Positions 15,135 through 22,216 of a stretch of DNA of 29,850 nt are shown one piece after another. Position 1 is the first letter of the stretch, and every line of letters starts with the position of its first letter. Below the pieces are notes generated by a model. The model did not search any database and was not told the origin of the DNA. It was given only the letters and a program-made list of their open reading frames with translations. A program made the translations under genes and the position numbers. The stretch is from the NCBI GenBank assembly GCA_037440385.1, contig JBBIUI010000022.1:1-29850 (forward strand), written 5' to 3'. The stretch comes from CG2-30-68-42 sp037440385 (GTDB lineage: Bacteria; Pseudomonadota; Gammaproteobacteria; Burkholderiales; Rhodocyclaceae).

Positions 15135-16028
15135 TCAGCGCCTGGCCGCCGCCTTCTTCGGTTTGGCGACGCTGGGGCCGGCGGCGCGCGCAATGAGCTC
15201 CTCGAAGTTGTCGCCCAGTGTCGCGCGCTGCTCGCGGTAGAACAGGCCGATCGCGAGCCGCTCGGTGTCCATCGCGATCCTCATCGCGCCCGCGAGATCC
15301 GACGGGTCGTGACTGTCGGGCAGCGGCTCGACCTGAACGCCGAGATTGACGTAGGTCTTGCTGGTCTTGTCGAAGGTCACGCACGGCGACAGGATGTGAA
15401 GGTACGAGAAGCCGCGGTGCGCGAGCGCCGCGCGGATCATCTGGCGCAGGTGATGCGGCTCTCCCGCATAGGAACGGCCGACCCAGCTCGCGCCATAGGA
15501 CAGCACCATCAGCAACGGATTCAGCGGCCGGTCGAGATTGTCATAGGGCGAGGTCGAGGTGCGGAAACCGGTCACCGACGTGGGCGAGGTCTGGCCCTTG
15601 GTCAGTCCGTAGATGCCGTTGTCCATCAGCAGATAGGTGATGTCGACGTTGCGCCTCGCGGCATGCGGCACATGCCCGCCGCCGATCGCGAAGCCGTCTC
15701 CGTCGCCGCCCACGGCGACGACGTGCAGTGCATCGTTGGCGGTCTTGACTCCGGTGGCAGTCGGCAGCGCGCGCCCGTGCAGCGTGTGGAAGCCGTACGC
15801 ATTGACGAAGAACGGGAAGCGCGACGAACAGCCGATCCCCGAGACCACGACGGTGTCCTTGTTGGCGAGCCCGAGATCCTTGAGCGCCCAGGTCAGGCCT
15901 TCCTCGATCGAGAAATAGCCGCAGCCCGGGCACCAGGTCGGCAGCGTCTTCGAACGGAACGCGAGGCGCCCGCTGTCGCGCACTTCCTTGAGCTTGTCTT
16001 CGACGTAGATCGGGGTCACCGCGTTCAT
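15135..16028 (-). CDS. korB: KorB, 2-oxoglutarate (2-oxoacid):acceptor oxidoreductase beta subunit
   Basis: A 297-residue beta subunit. Cluster-binding Cys are seen in PTWCPGCGYFSIEEG, SGIGCSSRFPFF and LHILSPCVTFDKTSK. The thiamine diphosphate site is VAVGGDGDGFAIGGGHVPHAARRN followed by LLMDNGIYGLTKGQTSPTS. The SPCVTF form is typical of KorB and related 2-oxoglutarate enzymes. It pairs with KorA upstream, 13 bases away, and has a strong GGAGGAATT ribosome site. The C-terminus is Lys/Ala/Arg rich. The gene ends the minus-strand operon and abuts, stop to stop, the convergent flavoprotein gene. Substrate preference (2-oxoglutarate versus other 2-oxoacids) is inferred from family resemblance. 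Confidence 0.9.
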   Translation of the reverse strand: MNAVTPIYVEDKLKEVRDSGRLAFRSKTLPTWCPGCGYFSIEEGLTWALKDLGLANKDTVVVSGIGCSSRFPFFVNAYGFHTLHGRALPTATGVKTANDALHVVAVGGDGDGFAIGGGHVPHAARRNVDITYLLMDNGIYGLTKGQTSPTSVTGFRTSTSPYDNLDRPLNPLLMVLSYGASWVGRSYAGEPHHLRQMIRAALAHRGFSYLHILSPCVTFDKTSKTYVNLGVQVEPLPDSHDPSDLAGAMRIAMDTERLAIGLFYREQRATLGDNFEELIARAAGPSVAKPKKAAARR

Positions 16029-16041
16029 CGTAATTCCTCCG

Positions 16042-17865
16042 TCATGCAGCCTTGTCTTCGACTCGCCTGGCACGCCTGGCCAGCGCGCGGATCTCGGCGA
16101 GGATGTCGCCGACCGCGATCGGCGCGCTCGGCACGCGGGTCAGCCGCGTGACGGGACGGCCGAGGTTCGCCTGCAGCACGTTGCCGAACTGGCCCTGATA
16201 ATTGACCTCCGGCACGAGCACCTCGCGGCACTGGTCCATGAACGCGCCCACGCCTTCGACCGGGAACGGCGAGATCATCACGACCTTCATCGCGGCACAG
16301 CGGATGCCTTCGGCGCGCGCCTGGAACATCGCTTCGAGGCATTCGCCGAAGGTCGAGCCCCACGAGACGATGCCCACATCGACCGGGCCCTCGTCGCCGA
16401 AGCGCTTGTAGTGCGTGAAGTCGGGATGTGCGAGCGCGGCCTCGAGCTTCTCGTGCCGCTTGCGGCTTTGCGCCTCGTGGTTCTCGGGCTGATCGTTGGG
16501 CCGCCCGAGCTCGTTGTGCTCGAGCCCGGTGGCGACGTACATGCCGTCCTTGTCCCCCGGCACGGTGCGCGGGCTGATCGAGTCCCCGGTCAGCGCATAG
16601 CGCCGGTAGGACTCTCCGAGCTGGTCCTTCTCCGGCGCCTTCGACTGGTTGGGCGCGAACGGCGCCCGCGCCGGGAAAACCACCGTTTCGTAGCGATTCG
16701 ACAGGTACAGGTCGAGCAGCACGATCACCGGACTCTGGTAGCGCTCCGCCATCTCGAACGCCTTGCCGGCGCACCGGTAGCAGCCTTCGACGTTGGTCGG
16801 TGCGATGACGATGCGCGCGGCATCCCCGTGGCCGCCCCAGACGGCGATCTGGAGGTCGGACTGTTCGGTCTTGGTCGGCATGCCGGTGGAAGGCCCGCCG
16901 CGCTGCGACACGAAAATCACGCACGGCACCTCGGCGATGACGCCCAGCCCGAGCATCTCCGTCATCAGCGACAGCCCCGGTCCCGACGTCGCGGTCGCCG
17001 CCCGCGCGCCCGCGAAGCCCGCGCCTATCGTCGCCGAGATCGCCGCGATCTCGTCCTCGGTCTGCAGCAGCCGCGCTCCGCGCCTGGGCATCTCCAGCGC
17101 GAGCCGCTCCATGATGGAGGTCGCCGGCGTGATCGGGTAGCCGAAGAAGGTTTCGATTCCGGCATCCAGGCAACCGCGCACGACGGCGGCATTGCCGTTC
17201 ATCATCTGCACGGCCGATCCGGGCGCCGCCGCGGCCCGGGTGACCGGACCGAAGGTCACGTCGTCGAGCTTGAACGTCGAGCCGCTCTCGGCGAAGCCGG
17301 CGTGGAACGCGTTCTTGGCGCTTTCCGCGACCTCCGGCTTTTTCCTGAACTTGCCTGCCAGCGCTTCGAGAAACGCCTCCTCGGGCAGCCCGCACAATCC
17401 GGCCAGGAAGCCGAGCGCGACGATGTTGCGCGAGCGGTTCGCGCCGGTCGATTTCTCGGACAGCTCGCGCAGCGGCACGGCATAGGGCAAGTGCCCCGGC
17501 CGGATGTGGGCGCTGATGTGTCCGCCCTCGGGCAGGTTGACGATCGAGCCGCGCTCGTAGATCGCCGCGCCGGAATCGCGCAGCTCGGCGACGTGCGCGA
17601 TCGCATGGCTGTCGTCGAGCGAGATGAAGACGTCCGACTGGCGCTTGAGCGAATAGGCCTGTTCGGTCGTCACGCGCATGCGCGCGATGCACTTGCCGAA
17701 GCCGCGGATCTCCGGCGGATAGACGTCGAAGGCGATGACCCGGTAACCGAGTCCCGCCATGACGTTGCGCAGGATCTCGCCGGCGGCGATCGTGCCGTCG
17801 CCCGCGGAGCCGCAGATCGCGATCTGGATGTCGGTACTCTTGGCGTTGCCCATCTGGTCTGTCAT
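16042..17865 (-). CDS. korA: KorA, 2-oxoglutarate (2-oxoacid):acceptor oxidoreductase alpha subunit (gamma-alpha fusion)
   Basis: A 607-residue fusion. Residues 10-190 form the gamma domain (IQIAICGSAGDGTIAAGEIL, then YPPEIRGFGKCIARMRV). From about residue 210 the alpha part shows FFGYPITPATSIMERLA, LQTEDEIAAISATIGAGFAG, ATATSGPGLSLMTEMLGLG and QRGGPSTGMPTKTEQSDL, all hallmarks of the KorA branch. A transketolase-C-like domain follows (VDVGIVSWGSTFGECLEAM, MISPFPVEG). With KorB it oxidises a 2-oxoacid to acyl-CoA and reduces ferredoxin or a partner flavoprotein. The ATG overlaps the preceding reductase gene by four bases (ATGA). An ATG four codons further in (17853) is an alternative start. 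Confidence 0.92.
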   Translation of the reverse strand: MTDQMGNAKSTDIQIAICGSAGDGTIAAGEILRNVMAGLGYRVIAFDVYPPEIRGFGKCIARMRVTTEQAYSLKRQSDVFISLDDSHAIAHVAELRDSGAAIYERGSIVNLPEGGHISAHIRPGHLPYAVPLRELSEKSTGANRSRNIVALGFLAGLCGLPEEAFLEALAGKFRKKPEVAESAKNAFHAGFAESGSTFKLDDVTFGPVTRAAAAPGSAVQMMNGNAAVVRGCLDAGIETFFGYPITPATSIMERLALEMPRRGARLLQTEDEIAAISATIGAGFAGARAATATSGPGLSLMTEMLGLGVIAEVPCVIFVSQRGGPSTGMPTKTEQSDLQIAVWGGHGDAARIVIAPTNVEGCYRCAGKAFEMAERYQSPVIVLLDLYLSNRYETVVFPARAPFAPNQSKAPEKDQLGESYRRYALTGDSISPRTVPGDKDGMYVATGLEHNELGRPNDQPENHEAQSRKRHEKLEAALAHPDFTHYKRFGDEGPVDVGIVSWGSTFGECLEAMFQARAEGIRCAAMKVVMISPFPVEGVGAFMDQCREVLVPEVNYQGQFGNVLQANLGRPVTRLTRVPSAPIAVGDILAEIRALARRARRVEDKAA

Positions 17866-18905
17866 TGGTATTCCCAGAACGGAGAGTGGATCGCGCCCTC
17901 GGCGGTCAGGCGAAGCTGCTCGTCCTGTACGCTGACCCACGGATCGGTGGCACCGGTCATGTTGCGCGCCGCCAGCTCGCCCATCGCGCGCACGTTCTTC
18001 CATCCGTAGAAGAACCGGTAGCGGTGGTCCTCGTCCGACCAGATCTGGCACACGTCGCCCGCCGCGTAGATCGCCTCGTCGGTGGTGCGCAGCGCCGGCG
18101 TGACCAGCAGGCCGCGCTCGATATCGACACCGGAACCGAGCATGAATTCCACCGACGGGGTCAGGCCGAAGAACGGCATCACGACATCGCCGCGGATCTC
18201 GCTGCCGTCGCCCAGCGCGACCCGGCGCGCCGACAGGCCCTTGGCACCCGCCTCGATGGCGGCGATCCCGCCCGCCGCGCGCGCATCGACGACCTCGATG
18301 CCCATGTGCTCGAGCGCGGCCAGGAACCGGGCACGATCCTCGTCGCCCACTTCGTGCGGCCAGAAGGCGTGGGCCTCGGCGACCAGCGTCACCTTGTGGC
18401 CGGTGTCGAGCAGCGTACGCGCGAGATCCAGCCCGATCATGTCCCCGCCCAGCATGACGACATGCCCGCCTTCGGGCAGCGCATTGGCCGCGCGCAGCGC
18501 CTCGGTGTAGCTGGAAAACGGATGCATCAGTCCCCGGTAGTCGGTCAGCTCCTCGGGAACGTAGCCGCGCCCGCCGGAAGCCACCAGCAGCGTGTCGAAG
18601 GCGATCTCCTCCTTGTGATCGAGGACGACCCTTCGGCGCGCAGAATCCACCGTCGTCACGCGGTTCAGGCGCCGCACGCTGATCCGGTTGGTCTCGTAAT
18701 AATCGGGCGGCTGGACGAGGAATTCGCGCCAGTCGCGCACGCCGCGGAACACCTTGGGCAGGTCATAGCGGTTGTAGAACAGCAGGCTGGAGAGCGTGAC
18801 GATGGTGATGCGGCTGTCCGGCTCGCGCTCGCGCAGCGTGGCCGCGGCCTGGCTGCCGGCCACTCCGCTGCCGATGACGATGTGATGGCGTGTGGTTTGT
18901 CCCAT
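17862..18905 (-). CDS. FAD-dependent NAD(P)H oxidoreductase (rubredoxin/NirB-type reductase fold) within the kor operon
   Basis: A 347-residue two-dinucleotide-domain flavoprotein. The FAD motif is HHIVIGSGVAGSQAAATLRE. LLFYNRYDLPKVFRG and LLVASGGRGYVPEEL follow. The NAD(P)-binding motif is VVMLGGDMIGLDLARTLL, and the FAD-closing motif is AIYAAGDVCQIW. This is the rubredoxin reductase/NirB N-terminal/ferredoxin reductase group, with no CxxC redox disulfide. The gene lies two bases after the KorC-like gene and overlaps korA by four bases, so it is tightly co-expressed. The three-subunit Azoarcus 2-oxoglutarate:NADP+ oxidoreductase has no such protein, so its role is open: a second pyridine-nucleotide port or a ferredoxin reductase. 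Confidence 0.85.
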   Translation of the reverse strand: MGQTTRHHIVIGSGVAGSQAAATLREREPDSRITIVTLSSLLFYNRYDLPKVFRGVRDWREFLVQPPDYYETNRISVRRLNRVTTVDSARRRVVLDHKEEIAFDTLLVASGGRGYVPEELTDYRGLMHPFSSYTEALRAANALPEGGHVVMLGGDMIGLDLARTLLDTGHKVTLVAEAHAFWPHEVGDEDRARFLAALEHMGIEVVDARAAGGIAAIEAGAKGLSARRVALGDGSEIRGDVVMPFFGLTPSVEFMLGSGVDIERGLLVTPALRTTDEAIYAAGDVCQIWSDEDHRYRFFYGWKNVRAMGELAARNMTGATDPWVSVQDEQLRLTAEGAIHSPFWEYQ

Positions 18906-18907
18906 GA

Positions 18908-20716
18908 TCAGACGTCGACGTCGGCCAGTTCGCAGCGGGAGATCGAGATGCAATGCACCGGACACGCCTGGTAGCACTGCCCGCAGCGGATGCATTCGTT
19001 GTTGTCGATCCAGATCGCCGCCACCTGGCTCCAGTCGCGGGTTTCGGTGAGCTTCGTGATCGAGGCGTCCTGCGCGCGCACGACGCCATCGACCATCTTG
19101 ATGCAATTGCGCGGCGCGACGTCGATGCACGCGCGGCAGAAGATGCAGCGATCGACATCGATTTCGTAGCGCAGGTTGCACAGGTAGCAGCGCCTGGCTT
19201 CCTCGAGCGCTGCCGCCGGCTCATAGCCCGTTTCCACCTCTTTGCGCGTATCGCGCGCGCCCAGCGCGGCCGTGGGCATGTGCTGGCGCACGATGAAATC
19301 GAAGGCGCGCTCGCGCAGCGGCCGCTCGACCGGCGTGATGTGGACCACCGTCCTGCGCCGCTCGCGTCCCATCAGCCACGCGTCCATCTTGCGGGCGATC
19401 TCGCGCCCGTGGCCGACGGCCTCGATCGCCGTGGAGGCACCGCGCACGTAGTCGCCCGCGGCGAACAGGCCGTCGTTCGAGGTCATGCCGTTTTCGCCCA
19501 GCCGCACGTTGCCCCAGCGGTCGAGGTCGAGCTTGACGTCCAGGTGGTCATTGACCGTCTGCTGCCCGATCGCGACGATCAGCGTGTCGCACGGTTCGAT
19601 GAATTCCGAACCTTCGATCGGGATCGCCTGCCGGCGCCCCTTGGCGCGCCAGCCGCCGAGCCGGTTCTGCACGAATTCGACGCCGGTCAGCCGCCCCGCC
19701 TCGTCGAGCTGCAACCCGGCCGGGCTGCGCAGCCCCTTGATGCGGATGCCCTCGCGCTTGGCCTCGAAGATCTCTTCCTTCGCGACCGGGATGTATTCCT
19801 CGGCGGTGCGGATGTGGATCGTGACCTCTCGCCCGCCGAGGCGAACCGCGATGCGCGCGCAGTCCAGCGCGGTGAATCCCGCACCGACGATGGCAACCCG
19901 CTTGCCGACCCGTTTCTTCTGGCCGCGGTGCAGATCCATCAGGAAATCCAGGCCGTACTCCACGTCCGCGCAGGCGCTGGCCGGATCCTCCTTTTCCCAG
20001 CGGCCCCGCAGCGGCAGCGGGCTCGCCGCCATGCACCCCGTCGCGAGCAGCACGGCGTCATACTCGTGCAGCAACTGGGACACCGGAACCTTGCCGTGGC
20101 CGTTGCCCACGTCGACACCGGTGCGCACCTGTACGCCGAGCCGCAGCGCGTTGTGCAGTTCGACGTCGAGCACGCCGCGCGGAAGGCGGAATTCGGGGAT
20201 GCCGTAACGAAGCATGCCGCCGGCGCGCTCCTCGCGCTCGAGGATCACGACGTCATGGCCGAGCAGCGACAGGTCGTGCGCCGCGGCGATCCCCGCCGGC
20301 CCCGCACCGACGATCGCGACGCGCTTGCCGGTCGGTGCGTAGAGCTTCTCGGTGATGCGGTGGCCGGAGTCCTTCATGTCGGCGGCGACGCGCTTCAGAT
20401 GACAGATCGCCACCGGTTCGCCGTTGCCCGGCCAGCCGTGCCGGCACGCGGACTCGCACGGACGCGAGCAGATGCGCCCGAGCACGCCCGGCAGCACGTT
20501 CGCCTCCCGGTTGGTCTCGTAGGAGCGGCCGAAACGCTGCTCGACGATCTGGCGGATGTAGGCCGGGACGTTGGTCCCGGCCGGACAGGCACTCTGGCAC
20601 GGCACGTTCTGGCGCACCCACGCGATGTCGCGCGGGTCGACGGAGACGGTTTCGGACGGCGAATCCGATGGTTGCGCGCCGGCTTGCGGCGGCCCGAGCA
20701 AGGCTGCGCCCGACAT
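18908..20716 (-). CDS. KorC-like NAD(P)H:acceptor flavoprotein (GltD-type) with C-terminal Fe-S domain
   Basis: A 602-residue protein. The N-terminal GltD-type Fe-S domain has VPCQSACPAGTNVPAYIRQ and CSRPCESACRHGW. The FAD fold begins at RVAIVGAGPAGIAAAHDLSL with GGMLRYGIPEFRLP. The NAD(P) fold begins at RVAIVGAGFTALDCARIAVR, and FAD closure is LFAAGDYVRGASTAIEAVGHG. The C-terminal 90 residues hold CYLCNLRYEID, an odd motif CIFCRACIDVAPRNC, and a regular CIRCGQCYQACPVHC. Its size suits the roughly 65-kDa NADPH-linked gamma subunit of the Azoarcus 2-oxoglutarate:NADP+ oxidoreductase. The start has a GGAGGG ribosome site and follows an FNR-box promoter region. It is the first gene of the operon. 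Confidence 0.87.
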   Translation of the reverse strand: MSGAALLGPPQAGAQPSDSPSETVSVDPRDIAWVRQNVPCQSACPAGTNVPAYIRQIVEQRFGRSYETNREANVLPGVLGRICSRPCESACRHGWPGNGEPVAICHLKRVAADMKDSGHRITEKLYAPTGKRVAIVGAGPAGIAAAHDLSLLGHDVVILEREERAGGMLRYGIPEFRLPRGVLDVELHNALRLGVQVRTGVDVGNGHGKVPVSQLLHEYDAVLLATGCMAASPLPLRGRWEKEDPASACADVEYGLDFLMDLHRGQKKRVGKRVAIVGAGFTALDCARIAVRLGGREVTIHIRTAEEYIPVAKEEIFEAKREGIRIKGLRSPAGLQLDEAGRLTGVEFVQNRLGGWRAKGRRQAIPIEGSEFIEPCDTLIVAIGQQTVNDHLDVKLDLDRWGNVRLGENGMTSNDGLFAAGDYVRGASTAIEAVGHGREIARKMDAWLMGRERRRTVVHITPVERPLRERAFDFIVRQHMPTAALGARDTRKEVETGYEPAAALEEARRCYLCNLRYEIDVDRCIFCRACIDVAPRNCIKMVDGVVRAQDASITKLTETRDWSQVAAIWIDNNECIRCGQCYQACPVHCISISRCELADVDV

Positions 20717-20812
20717 GTTCCATTCCCTCCGGCAAGGCGGCCGTGCGGCCGCGATCCGATCGATTATTGTGAGTTGCGTGCGCTGCGGCGCATGCTCCCC
20801 GCAGCGGCATCG

Positions 20813-20853
20813 AGTCTATCAACGCCAGTATAACGTCTCTTGATGCACATCAA
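20813..20853 (-). promoter_or_regulatory. FNR-type promoter of the kor operon
   Basis: TTGATGCACATCAA at 20840-20853 matches TTGAT-N4-ATCAA at all 10 positions. On the minus strand TAGACT (20813-20818) is centred 31 bases from the box centre, the spacing of a class II FNR promoter. The predicted start is near 20805, about 90 bases before the first gene. This suggests induction under oxygen limitation. Confidence 0.75.
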
Positions 20854-20857
20854 ACGC

Positions 20858-20878
20858 CGCCGCGTCAGGAACGCGGCG
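20858..20878 (-). terminator. Hairpin at the cbpM stop codon (possible terminator)
   Basis: Perfect 8-base arms (20858-20865 and 20871-20878) enclose a 5-base loop and overlap the last codons of cbpM. On the minus strand the stem is followed only by GCGTTTGATG, a weak T tract, and immediately by the FNR box. It may insulate the kor promoter from cbpM transcription. Confidence 0.45.
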
Positions 20879-21191
20879 CCCGGCAGCGCAATTCCGCGAG
20901 CTGGCGCTCCAGTGCGTCGACGCGATCGAGCAGCGTCAGCGCGAGCAGCAGGCCCGATTCGTTCAGTTCGAAGTCCGCGCGCAGTCGCCCCGCGATGCGC
21001 GCCCGCTCGATCGCGCGCAGGTCGAAGCGCCACCTCGCGCGCCCTGCCGGTCTCGCCTCGACGAGCCCGGATTCGACGAGCGCGCGCACCGACGCACGGC
21101 TCAGACCCGACACGTACCTCAGCTCGGCCAGATCGATCCCGATCTCTTCGAGGGACGCGACCCACGCGTCCGTGGTCTCGTCGATCGTCAT
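20865..21191 (-). CDS. cbpM: CbpM, chaperone modulator (MerR-like)
   Basis: A 108-residue protein. An N-terminal acidic stretch is followed by a MerR-like winged helix (ELRYVSGLSRASVRALVESG, then ARWRFDLRAIERARIAGRLR) and a C-terminal helix with a Leu pattern (LALTLLDRVDALERQLAEL). CbpM binds the J domain of the DnaJ homologue CbpA and blocks its work with DnaK. The gene begins one base after the cbpA stop, so both are made from one message. No ligand or DNA target is implied by the MerR-like fold. Confidence 0.85.
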   Translation of the reverse strand: MTIDETTDAWVASLEEIGIDLAELRYVSGLSRASVRALVESGLVEARPAGRARWRFDLRAIERARIAGRLRADFELNESGLLLALTLLDRVDALERQLAELRCRAPRS

Positions 21192-21192
21192 C

Positions 21193-22131
21193 TCAGGATC
21201 CCCCGAACCGGCGGCGCGGCTCGAAGCGCGAGACCCGCGCGAGTTCCTCGAACAGCGAACGCTCGCGCTCGTCGAGCGACTGCGGGGTCGCGACCTGGAT
21301 CACCGCGTACAGATCGCCGTGGCCGCGCGCGCCCGGCCTCGGCAAGCCTTTCCCGGCAAGGCGCAGCCTCTGCCCGGCGCGACTGCCAGCGGGCACCTTC
21401 AGGCGGGCCTTCGCGTCCAGGGTCGGGATCTCGATGTCGGCGCCCAGCGCGGCTTCCCACGGCGCGACCGGGACTTCCAGGTAAACGTCATGGCCGCTGG
21501 TGCGAAACAGCGGATGCGGCCGGAACACGATGCGCAGGTACAGATCGCCGTCGGGCGCGCCGCCGACGCCGCGCCCGCCCTTGCCCGGCACGCGCAGCTT
21601 CTCGCCGTCGGTCACGCCGCGGGGAATGCGAACCTTGACGGTGCGCGCCGCCGCGCCGCCGCGAGCGCCCGATTCCGGTACCGCGAGCTGGAAACTCGCC
21701 TCGGCGCCGGTGAGCGCCTGCTCGATGGTGAGCTCGACCGTGGCCTCGACGTCCTCGCCGCGCATCGCGAAGCCGCCGCGTCCGTTGCCGCGGGCGCGCG
21801 CGCCGAACAGCTCCGAAAAGAAATCGCTGAAGCTCGCGCCGCCCGGCCGGAACTCGAATCGGGTGTCGCCGAAGCGATCCTCCCAGCCGGGCGGCGGCCG
21901 GAACTCCTGGCCGGACCGCCACGAGCCGAGCTGGTCGTAGGCCGCGCGCTTGTCGCGGTCCTTCAGGACCTCGTAGGCTTCCTGGACTTCCTTGAAACGC
22001 TCCTCGGCATTCGATTCCTTCGAGACGTCCGGATGGTACTTGCGCGCGAGCAGCCGGTAGGCCTTCTTGATCTGTTCGGGCTTGGCGTCGCGCGCGACGC
22101 CAAGCACCTCGTAATAATCCTTGTACTGCAT
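21193..22131 (-). CDS. cbpA: CbpA, DnaJ-family co-chaperone (curved DNA-binding protein type)
   Basis: A 312-residue class B J-protein. The J domain spans residues 1-70 (MQYKDYYEVLGVARDAKPEQ, with the catalytic HPD in RKYHPDVSKES). A Gly/Phe-rich region follows (FRPGGASFSDFFSELFGARARG), then two C-terminal substrate-binding domains (VKVRIPRGVTDGEKLRVPGK and GHGDLYAVIQV). There is no zinc-finger CxxCxGxG repeat, which separates it from DnaJ. It stimulates DnaK and binds DNA in E. coli. The start MQYKDYY is the conserved J-domain opening. A possible CATAAT -10 element lies at 22162-22167 on the minus strand. Confidence 0.93.
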   Translation of the reverse strand: MQYKDYYEVLGVARDAKPEQIKKAYRLLARKYHPDVSKESNAEERFKEVQEAYEVLKDRDKRAAYDQLGSWRSGQEFRPPPGWEDRFGDTRFEFRPGGASFSDFFSELFGARARGNGRGGFAMRGEDVEATVELTIEQALTGAEASFQLAVPESGARGGAAARTVKVRIPRGVTDGEKLRVPGKGGRGVGGAPDGDLYLRIVFRPHPLFRTSGHDVYLEVPVAPWEAALGADIEIPTLDAKARLKVPAGSRAGQRLRLAGKGLPRPGARGHGDLYAVIQVATPQSLDERERSLFEELARVSRFEPRRRFGGS

Positions 22132-22190
22132 CGGAAGGTCCGGGCGGTTCGTCTCGCCCGGATTATGCCCCGAACCCCTGCCGCCCGGCG

Positions 22191-22214
22191 CACTCCCACA
22201 CTCCCGCACTCCCG
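22191..22214. repeat. Three tandem copies of an 8-base repeat
   Basis: The sequence CACTCCC plus A or G is repeated three times without a gap just after the MCP stop codon, in the short spacer before cbpA. The spacer also contains a 6-base-stem hairpin (22141-22146 with 22155-22160). Confidence 0.6.
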
Positions 22215-22216
22215 GG

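Noticed and set aside
18953..20833. 626-codon plus-strand frame opposite the KorC-like gene
   Set aside because: Arg/His/Ala-rich shadow without domain features; the minus strand has full flavoprotein motifs and a strong ribosome site.
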